Below, one piece after another: positions 35,320 to 42,600 of a DNA stretch of 64,000 nucleotides. The notes below the pieces were generated by a model. The model did not search any database and was not told the origin of the DNA. It saw only the letters and a list, made by a program, of their open reading frames with translations. Both the position numbers and the translations under genes were made by a program. This DNA is from Candidatus Rifleibacteriota bacterium. GTDB taxonomy: Bacteria > Muiribacteriota > Ozemobacteria > Ozemobacterales > Ozemobacteraceae. Location of the stretch: NCBI GenBank assembly GCA_024710355.1, contig JANJUX010000033.1, forward strand, positions 117,981 through 181,980. Reading direction: 5' to 3'. How positions within the stretch are numbered: position 1 is the stretch's first letter; every line of letters starts with the position of its first letter.

Positions 35320-36174
35320 TTACCACTGCGGCTGATTGCCAATGCGGTGGCCGATGACTTCGCTCGTCTCGTTAACCACGAGAAAAGCGCCCGGGTCTTC
35401 ACGCAGCACGACTTCCTTGAGCTGATGCAGCTCCCGCCGCGAAACCACCGTGTAAATCATATTTACCGGCTGCTGCGAAAACCCGCCACTGGCCGCGATC
35501 AGAGTGGTGCCGCGCTGCATTTCTTCAAGAATGGCACCGTTGATTTCCTGCCAGCGCTCAGACACGATGGTAACCGCCTTGCGCTGCGACAGGCCGTAAA
35601 TCACGAGATCGACCATTCGCGACGACACGAACATGAACACCAGGGTAAACAGTGCCTCATCGATACTGAAAAAGACCACGACACAGGTCAGCACGATGAC
35701 ATTGAAAGTCAGCAGCGTCGTGCCAAGCTTGATTCCGAAACGACTGGCGAGAAGAACCGAAAGAATATCGGTGCCACCGGCCGAACCCCGCGACCGAAGA
35801 ATCATTCCGGAACCAACACCGTTGATCAGGCCCGCGAGAATCGCCGACAGCATCATGTCGTTGACGCCAATGCGAAAGTCGATCAGCCCGATGGCAAGTG
35901 TATAAAAGGCGGTTCCGGCGAACGAAAGCATGAAAAAGTGACCGCCCAGCAGCCGGTAGCCAAAAATAAACAGCGGGATATTGAACGCGAAATACAGCCC
36001 TGACACCGGCGCCGACGGAACCAGGCGATTAATGAACAGGGTAACGCCTGTCAGTCCTCCAGACAGAAACTGCTTCGGCACAAGAATGCCGTTAACAGCC
36101 AGCGCACAGATACAAGAACCAAGCAGCAGCAGCGCCAGGCTTTTAATGGTCGAGCGAAAATCTTTCTTTTTCAT
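35320..36174 (-). CDS. YitT-family (DUF2179) membrane protein
   Basis: 284 residues from the ATG at 36174; the frame also opens with a TTG at 36192, but the ATG has AAAGG at workable spacing. Five to six membrane helices cover ~15-200, including GSCICALAVNGILVPKQFLSG, then GGLTGV, and RSRGSAGGTDILS, both typical for the family. The soluble C-terminal DUF2179 domain (~200-284) contains GFSQQPVNMIYTVVSRREL. The function is not established; related proteins have been proposed as transporters. Possible co-transcription with dpaL would make it a candidate transporter for that substrate, which is inference only. Confidence 0.85.
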   Translation of the reverse strand: MKKKDFRSTIKSLALLLLGSCICALAVNGILVPKQFLSGGLTGVTLFINRLVPSAPVSGLYFAFNIPLFIFGYRLLGGHFFMLSFAGTAFYTLAIGLIDFRIGVNDMMLSAILAGLINGVGSGMILRSRGSAGGTDILSVLLASRFGIKLGTTLLTFNVIVLTCVVVFFSIDEALFTLVFMFVSSRMVDLVIYGLSQRKAVTIVSERWQEINGAILEEMQRGTTLIAASGGFSQQPVNMIYTVVSRRELHQLKEVVLREDPGAFLVVNETSEVIGHRIGNQPQW

Positions 36175-36373
36175 CTGAGCGAAACCTTTCAATTAACTGA
36201 ATGTGGCAGAATGCCGTGCTTTCAATGAGGGGAAACGACTGCAAAGCTATGCAGTCAGTCTTAGACAGAGATGTCGCCGTGTACAGGCGTCAAATTTCTG
36301 AAAATAAGAGTGTGAAAATCAAGCTGGTTGATTTGTGAAAGACGCAGCAGCGTTCTTTCAGAGCCTTACCATT

Positions 36374-36544
36374 TCAGCACCACGGAGGCTCGAACTGCAC
36401 CGGAAACAGAGCTTTAACTCTGGGCAGAACCTCGAACATGGCTACCCGCAGGGCAATCGCGGCATATTTCCCGGGCAGATCAGAATAAAAGGCTTTCTGA
36501 TTCAGGTGAAAGCGTAAAACCCGAGCATTTCTGGCGGCGTACAT
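36374..36544 (-). CDS. Possible small ORF of 56 codons
   Basis: ATG at 36544 with AGGAAA about 9 nt upstream; it reads MYAARNARVLRF and ends FEPPWC. It lies in the otherwise empty 700-bp gap between the YitT gene and the second Rpn unit. No family is recognised. Codon use is not clearly foreign, but the open frame could be chance. Confidence 0.25.
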   Translation of the reverse strand: MYAARNARVLRFHLNQKAFYSDLPGKYAAIALRVAMFEVLPRVKALFPVQFEPPWC

Positions 36545-36764
36545 GGCATTTTCCTGTTATCGGTGATAAAAAAACAGTGACAGAAAAAGGTCACACCTTC
36601 AGCATACCCAATTTTCAGAAATAAAGCAAACCCGACAAACAGGCTTCAGAAGTCAGCTACAGGTTCACCAGCCCAGGCCCTTTTCCCGACACAGCACATG
36701 GCCCAATAAAATTTAAATCTGTGATCCACACTCCAAACTGTAAATTTGTCAGCAATTGGAAAAT

Positions 36765-36872
36765 TATTAAGTCTGCAAAAAAGTTTTCCCTTTTCCGGTT
36801 TTCATTTGATTTATCTGTGGAAGCAGCGCACAAAATTCCCTGCTTCTGAATTTAAAAATCAGGGAGCAGCCC
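36765..36872 (+). repeat. Conserved leader of the Rpn genes, copy 2
   Basis: About 108 bp, near-identical to 25249-25355 up to and including the ribosome binding site. Similarity fades quickly upstream of GCAAAAAAG, marking a probable unit boundary. Confidence 0.8.
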
Positions 36873-37763
36873 GTGAAAACCTATTCTATGCTCAACGATC
36901 TTGCATTTCAGTGGATCTTTAACCAGCCGGGGCACGAAAAAATTCTTCGCAGTCTTCTGAATGCACTTCTGCATCTTGAGGGCGCCGACCGGATCGCCGA
37001 AATTCATTACCTCAACCCGTTTAACCCGGCACGCTTCGTCGACAGCAGGAAAAGCGTCGTCGATATCAAGGTAAGAGACGAAAAGAACAACTGGTATGAG
37101 GTTGAAGCTCAGGTCTGGCAGCGCAAAGGTTACATTCAGCGCACCGCCTTTTATGTGGCGGGTTTGTATGCGGCCCAGGCAAAAAAAGGCGAAGAATTCA
37201 ATGAACTGACGCCGGCTATAAGCATTTCGATTCTTGGCTTCAATCTGTTTAAAGAATCAACACGGGTTCAGGAAGTCTTCGAATTCCGCAACACAGACAA
37301 TTCTCTGACTTTACCACCGACAATGTCGCTGCACTACATCGATCTGACCAGATTTAACCGGAAAAAACCCCATGAACTGCAGAGTCCATTCGAAAAGTGG
37401 CTGCACCTGATGAAGTTTTCCAAGGCCTATGCTAGAATGAGGCTGGACCTGACCAAAGTATTTCCTGACGAAGAGGAGATGGCCATGGCACTTACTGAAC
37501 ACACAAAACTGCACGCCGACGAAGCCATGCGCATCCGCATGGAAGACCGCGAGCGCGCCAGAATCGACGAGATTCTCCTGCGCAACGCCTACTTAAAAGA
37601 AGGCCGGGCCGAAGGCAAGGCTGAAGGCAAGATCGAAGGCAAGAATGAAAAAGCCAGAGAAATTGCCAGAGCTCTCAAAAGCGAAAACATGAACGATGAA
37701 TTCATCATGAAAATCACCGGTCTGTCACATGAAGAGCTTAAAAGTTGCCTCAAGGCAGACTGA
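36873..37763 (+). CDS. Rpn-type PD-(D/E)XK nuclease family transposase-like protein, copy 2
   Basis: 296 residues, GTG start with AGGGAG upstream. Roughly the first 230 residues are almost identical to the protein encoded at 25356-26210, including the nuclease core (SVVDIKV, YEVEAQVWQ). The C-terminal tail differs: it carries a short repetitive charged segment (EGRAEGKAEGKIEGKNEKA) before the shared IARALKSE...EFIMK end. Such Gly-Lys-rich EGK repeats are typical of Rpn tails and vary by slippage. The gene ends 26 bp before tRNA-Arg. It is likely a cytoplasmic DNA nuclease of selfish or defence character, duplicated within the genome. Confidence 0.85.
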   Translation: MKTYSMLNDLAFQWIFNQPGHEKILRSLLNALLHLEGADRIAEIHYLNPFNPARFVDSRKSVVDIKVRDEKNNWYEVEAQVWQRKGYIQRTAFYVAGLYAAQAKKGEEFNELTPAISISILGFNLFKESTRVQEVFEFRNTDNSLTLPPTMSLHYIDLTRFNRKKPHELQSPFEKWLHLMKFSKAYARMRLDLTKVFPDEEEMAMALTEHTKLHADEAMRIRMEDRERARIDEILLRNAYLKEGRAEGKAEGKIEGKNEKAREIARALKSENMNDEFIMKITGLSHEELKSCLKAD

Positions 37764-37789
37764 CACAGAATTTGCCCTAAAAGCAAAAA

Positions 37790-37863
37790 CGCGCCCAAAG
37801 GGATTCGAACCCCTGGCCTTCTGCTCCGGAGGCAGACGCTCTATCCAACTGAGCTATAGGCGC
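37790..37863 (-). tRNA. tRNA-Arg (CCG)
   Basis: Read on the minus strand: acceptor GCGCCTA/TGGGCGC, anticodon stem TCTGC/GCAGA with loop CTCCGGA (anticodon CCG), T-arm AGGGG/CCCTT with loop TTCGAAT. Discriminator G, CCA not encoded. Confidence 0.9.
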
Positions 37864-37908
37864 AACAGGCCAAGACTAACACAGAATACGGCACAAATTC
37901 AAGTTAAA

Positions 37909-37937
37909 TGGCGCTGGACGGAATCGAACCTTCGGCC
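37909..37937 (-). other. tRNA 3'-end fragment
   Basis: The minus strand reads a T-arm-like segment (GAAGG, TTCGATT, CCGTC) followed by CAGCGCC and A, as at the 3' end of a tRNA. No matching 5' acceptor (GGCGCTG) or anticodon arm exists upstream. It is not from the adjacent tRNA-Arg, so it looks like a remnant such as an integration site scar. Confidence 0.5.
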
Positions 37938-38018
37938 GGGCAGGAAAAGCTTGTGATTTGGCTGTAAACGTGGTGAAATACCGGAAACGGCCCGCCGGAA
38001 CAGGCGAAGGAGCAGGGC

Positions 38019-38390
38019 ATGAAAACCCACGAATCGAGAGAAAACTATCTCGAAGCAATTCTCATTCTCGCACAGAACGGGAAAGTGCGGGCGATAGATG
38101 TTGCTCATCACATGCAGTTCAGCAAGCCAAGCGTCAGCCGTGCCATGTCGCTGCTCAAAAATGAAAAACTGATAAGTATCGATAATGCCGGCCACATCGA
38201 ATTGACACAAGAAGGCCGCAACATGGCCGAAAGAATTTACGAACGCCACCGCCTGCTCGCCAACTATCTGCAGGCCCTCGGGGTCAGTCCCCAGGTAGCT
38301 GCGGAAGACGCCTGCCGCATCGAACATGTTATCAGCGATGAGTCTTTCGAAAAAATCAAAAGCCACGTCAGCAAACATCTGAAAAAATAA
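38019..38390 (+). CDS. DtxR/MntR-family metal-dependent repressor
   Basis: 123 residues. The N-terminal winged helix-turn-helix is clear (ESRENYLEAILILAQNGKVR, then AIDVAHHMQFSKPSVSRAMS). The dimer and metal-binding helices follow, with GRNMAERIYERHRLLANYL and EDACRIEHVIS, where Glu, Cys and His are the usual metal ligands. It is short, lacking the SH3-like third domain, as in MntR-type members. The ATG has GAAGGAG upstream. Likely represses metal (iron or manganese) uptake genes when metal is bound. The tandem operator at 38465-38505 lies directly downstream, before the DUF3793 gene, and is the natural candidate target. Confidence 0.85.
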   Translation: MKTHESRENYLEAILILAQNGKVRAIDVAHHMQFSKPSVSRAMSLLKNEKLISIDNAGHIELTQEGRNMAERIYERHRLLANYLQALGVSPQVAAEDACRIEHVISDESFEKIKSHVSKHLKK

Positions 38391-38464
38391 CCAGCCAAAA
38401 CAGCCAATTACAGAAGGTTTTGCCCGGCGGCGGCAAAATCTTTTTATTTTCGCTTGACTTTGGA

Positions 38465-38505
38465 GTTAGCTGCCGCTAACCTATCATCAGTTAGCGACAG
38501 CTAAC
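38465..38505 (+). promoter_or_regulatory. Tandem DtxR-type operators over the DUF3793 promoter
   Basis: Two inverted repeats of form GTTAGC-n4-GCTAAC, at 38465-38480 and 38490-38505, with centres 25 bp apart. A TTGACT -35 element (38454-38459) lies just upstream, so the boxes cover the -10 and start region. The half site GTTAGC resembles DtxR/IdeR-type boxes. Confidence 0.7.
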
Positions 38506-38538
38506 CAAACTCAGGAAAGCAAAACAGGGAAAGGCTGC

Positions 38539-39108
38539 ATGAACATCTCGCAAGACCTGGCTCAGACAATCACCTTCCATTGCGCACCAACCCTTACAGG
38601 AATCAAACCGGCAAGCCTGGTTTCCCGTAAAAACCCGTGGGGTGTCGACCTGAACAGCGAAATCAGACAACTCAATGACCTGCTCAATGGGCACGGAATC
38701 TTTGTAGAAAGACTGTGCGACTGCGCACAGCGCAATCTGTTGCTCGTTTATCGCCACCATCTTCTGCAGAGACTGCTGCAGACCCCGAGAATCAGGCAAT
38801 TCCTGCAGCGCGAAGGCTACCCGGTCAGCAGCGACCTCAAAGCCTGCATCGATTTTCTCAAAAAACGCATCGGCGCGAGCGTTGAATTCCCCCATGAAAT
38901 CGGGCTGTTTCTCGGTTACCCGGTTGATGACGTCATGGGTTTTATCGAACACCGCGGTCAGAACTTCAGAATGTGCGGGCACTGGAAAGTCTACAGCGAC
39001 GAAGCCAGAGCCATGAGCATGTTCGAAAGGTTCAGCCGCTGCCGCGAACAGCTATGTAAAAAACTGGCAGAAGGACTAAATTTTCAACAACTCCTCAGCA
39101 CTGCCTGA
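38539..39108 (+). CDS. DUF3793-family protein
   Basis: 189 residues. Matches the DUF3793 pattern: HCAPTLTGIKPASLVS at the N-terminus, RNLLLVYRHHLLQRLL in the middle, FPHEIGLFLGYPVDDVMGFI and NFRMCGHWKVYSDEARA. These contain conserved Cys/His residues that might bind a metal or heme. The ATG at 38539 has AGGGAAAGG upstream. From memory the family often sits beside ferrous iron transport or flavodoxin genes. The double DtxR-type operator here supports a role in iron or manganese starvation. The function itself is unknown; no membrane segment or signal peptide. Confidence 0.8.
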   Translation: MNISQDLAQTITFHCAPTLTGIKPASLVSRKNPWGVDLNSEIRQLNDLLNGHGIFVERLCDCAQRNLLLVYRHHLLQRLLQTPRIRQFLQREGYPVSSDLKACIDFLKKRIGASVEFPHEIGLFLGYPVDDVMGFIEHRGQNFRMCGHWKVYSDEARAMSMFERFSRCREQLCKKLAEGLNFQQLLSTA

Positions 39109-39212
39109 TTTTAAATGAATATTTTGAAACTTAGCTCTTGAATCTCTCCAAAATCGCACTTCTCGGCCTGCAGCCACCTGTGGGCCGCTTTTTTTTCTGC
39201 CGAATCTGCGAC

Positions 39213-39373
39213 ACGACTCGAACCAATCAATGGTTTCCGCGTGTGTTGCGCCATCCCTGTATGCGCACACGACTCCCGGCCATCCTGGCCTCCGCGTGTG
39301 TTGCGCCATCCGTGCATGCGCGACACGACTCCCGGCCATCCTGGCCTCCGCGTGTGTTGCGCCATCCGTGGCG
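39213..39373. repeat. Three 55-56-bp imperfect tandem repeats
   Basis: The core TCCGCGTGTGTTGCGCCATCC recurs at 39236, 39291 and 39347, separated by CGACTCCCGGCCATCC-type sequence; the first unit is diverged. The short minus-strand frames through the array are low-complexity and not credible genes. Confidence 0.8.
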
Positions 39374-39376
39374 CAA

Positions 39377-39401
39377 AAAAAAATCCGGGAGTATTCCCGG
39401 A
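39377..39401 (-). terminator. Minus-strand terminator in direct-repeat copy 1
   Basis: TCCGGGA-4 nt-TCCCGGA hairpin followed on the minus strand by a run of nine T. The same structure exists in copy 2 (45396-45420), so termination on this strand is a conserved property of the element. Confidence 0.7.
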
Positions 39402-39542
39402 CTGAAAAATAAGGAGGCAAACAAATCCATAAACCCTTTCGAGCAAAAGTGATGTTTTGTTTAGCTTTATTTATGCGGCTTTAACAGACATCAGCAAACA
39501 AGGACAGACATCGACAGATATGCAGAATCGAATGTACGTACC
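39384..39542. repeat. 160-bp direct repeat flanking the VWA gene, copy 1
   Basis: Matches 45403-45562 from the hairpin to a shared GTACGTACC. The first ~95 bp are nearly identical (including AATAAGGAGGCAAACAAATC and TTTGTTTAGCTTTATTTATG) and the last part is looser. It holds a perfect AAGGAGG followed by an in-frame ATC CAT AAA and a hydrophobic stretch (MFCLALFMRL), ending in TAA in this copy. It ends 125 bp before the VWA gene. It could be a promoter/leader module or a signal-peptide relic. Confidence 0.8.
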
Positions 39543-39667
39543 GGCAGATCTGAACTTTTTAAAAAAAATTTCGCGCCGGCATTGTTTGTTTGCCTTCGCC
39601 AAAACAAAGGAGTATAAAGAATAAATACAAACAAACTGAGGATAAGTGACTACAAGGAAGGAAAACC

Positions 39668-42600
39668 ATGCGCAAAATAACTGTTTCAGTCATTCTTTTC
39701 ATTCTTGCCTTTGTCTCTGGCCTTGCAGCAGCTGCTATAACGCCAGAACAACCGATGCCTTTCAAGATAGACAAAGACAACGAAACCATCAGCTTCACTT
39801 TCGACCACCCCGGCAACCGCCAGCTTGCCATTGCGGTTGACTTTACCGGCGGTAAGACCGCTTCGGGTGCAGTCAAAATCACTGGTGAAGCAACGGTTAA
39901 AGCTGGTCTGGCCGAATGGAAAGCGGCCATCGACCGGCAGGTATTTGCGCACGACGGTTCCACGAGCGTCGTTGACGGTATTAACCCACTGCCGGGTAAA
40001 TGGCAGATCCAGCTTACCGGCACCGAGATTCCTGTAAGCGGCCAATTGCGACTGATAGATCTTGGTGAACTACCCGCAATTCAATACAATGAACAAACCG
40101 GCGCGATTCAGATCAAAAAACCCGGCAACCAGAACCTTATTGCCTGCGCCGAAGTCGATCACCCTGATTTTTCAGGGTCTGACAATGAATTTTCCGGGTC
40201 GGTAACCGCCGATGGCGACGTCATGATTCCGCTGCCGCCAGGTTTCTACCGGCTGCAACACCCAGCCGAAACCGTCAGTTCGCTGCAGGCGCACATGATT
40301 CCGGTGCAGCCAGGAAAAATAACCATTGTCGAAAACTGGCCACAGGCGCCAGCCCCTGAAGCGCCCGCAGACAATGAAGCTGCCGCCGACACCGCCACCC
40401 CTTCCAGCATTCTGCACAGGGAAATGTGCATCAGATCTGCGCGCCTGCTCGGTGATGATCAGGTGCAGATACGCTTTGCCACCCCGCAATGGCAGGGCAA
40501 GGTGAGCAAAGAAGATCTTGAAGCCTCAGAAAGTGGCGTCAAGGCTGAAGTGATTTCGGCCGGCACGGTTGCCACACCTTTGAGCCTGACGATATTACTC
40601 GATTCATCAGGCTCGATGAAGAAAGACATGAAGCTGGCGCTCGATTCGGTCGACCAGTTCATCAGACTGCTGCCGTCAGACAGCGAAATAACTCTCGTCG
40701 ATTTCGACACAAAAGCGAAGGAAATCGCCGTAAAAGACCGGGCTGCCCTGCTCAAAGCCCTCAAATCGATCAAGGCCGATGGTGCCACCTGTCTGAACGA
40801 CAGTGTGATGCTGGGGCTGAGCCAATGCAAAGACCGCAGCCGCCCGGCAGTGCTGCTGTTTACTGACGGTTTCGATGCCAACCACAACGATACCGGCCCC
40901 GGCAGTAAAACCGGGCCTGAGGAAATGTTCGCCGCAGTTAAAGAAGCCGAAATACCGGTGTTTACCATCGGCTTTGGCGCCAAGCCAGACGACGCGACCC
41001 TGAAGAGACTGGCGACGCTTTCGGGCGGCTTCTATCACAAGGCTGACAAAGACAACATCGGCAAAGTTTTCTCGCAGGTCGCCTCGATTCTCGGGCGCGA
41101 GCACGAAATGGTCTACAAACGCCCCGGAGTCAGGGGCAACGCCGACGCACCGGTCATCAGCATCGTTCTCGACGTCAGCGGTTCGATGAATATGCCACCC
41201 GAAGAAGAGGGCTGCGACTACCGCCTCGAAAAAGCCAAAGCCATTCTGCGCGACCTGATCAGGCAGCTGCCCGAAGATGCAATCGCCCAGATAACCACCT
41301 ACAGCCTGTATCAGAACGTCGTTCAGGTATTTACCGGCGACCGGGCGCAACTGCTCGCCAGCCTCGCGCCAATCGAAGCCGGCGGTGGCACCGCGACCCT
41401 CGAAACCCTGCAGACCGCTTTCAAAATGCTTAAAGAGATACCGACCGACCGCAAATATCTGCTTCTGATTACCGACGCCGGCCTGGATCTCGGCGGCAAT
41501 GAAGTCGAATACCAGGCCCTGCTCGGCAGCATCAAGGATGCCGGCATCAATACCACCCTGATCGGTATGGTTGACGAGCGCAACAAAGCACCTTTCGAAG
41601 CCGCGGCTAGCATGTGCGGCGGTCAGGCTGCAGTTTCTACTGATCTGAATGCAGTAAAAACCGCCATCGAAGCATTCGGAAAACGCATCGACGTCGCCAC
41701 GGCAACCGCCGACCCGCGCCTGCCAGTGCAGCTGGTCTTCAGCCGCCGCGAAAATAATGGCCAGACACTGTTGATGAGCGGCAGCGACAAATTCGCCCTG
41801 CCATTGCCGCCGGTAACCTCAAAAGCTGCGGTCAACGGCCTCAAAATCAGTTTTGCCGAACTGCCGGCATCTCTGCAGCGTTACAATCTCGACCTCAGCC
41901 AGAACCTTTATGGTAACAGCAAGACCCGCGACGAAACCATTATCACCAGCCGCCTGCCGATCAATGCCGAAAGTCAGAATCAGGCGATGCGTCTTAAAGT
42001 CATCGAGTTACTGCTGCTGTCGAAATTCAGAGGCGTCAGTATCCCGTGCGCCGCTTTCAGAATCCGACTCGAGAACATTCTGCCCGAACAGGAAACCAAG
42101 GTTAATTCAGGCTCACAGGCTCACCCGGCCAATTTTGTCAGCCAGACCCCGGAACCCGGGAAAACCGTCAAAACCCGCCCGCCTTATGTGATTCCTGATG
42201 TACGCAGTCACTTTTTCGCCAGGCTCAACAACCTGCCGGCAGCCCCGATCTCTGATCTTTCGTGGTTGAGCGAAGACCCGCTGGTGCTTCCCGACGACGA
42301 AAGCCTGCAGATCAATCCGGATGAGCCGATCGAAGGCTACCTGCTCTTTGAATTCGATACGATCGAAACCCTTAAAAAAGCAGGACTCAGCTATTACGAT
42401 ACAACCTTTGGGCCCATTCACCTGCCGGTAATCGGCACTTTCGCTGCGGTGGCATCGGAGACACAAAACGCTGGCCTGCCGCAAAAACCGGCCGCCACCA
42501 TTGCTGACACATTCAAGCTTACGCTGAACGGTTTTGACGACTCACCACTGCCAGAGCCAGTCCAACACCTGACTCTGCGCACCTTTTCGCTGCAGATGAC

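Noticed and set aside
35347..36003. 218-residue plus-strand frame opposite the YitT gene
   Set aside because: Antisense shadow: rich in His/Arg/Gln with no domain, while the minus-strand YitT frame has clear family motifs.
39213..39373. Considered as a CRISPR array
   Set aside because: Only three units, imperfect, spacers are themselves repeated, and no cas genes are nearby.
39111..39446. Minus-strand frames through the 55-bp repeats and hairpin
   Set aside because: Repetitive peptide produced by the DNA repeats; a terminator with a T-run interrupts them.
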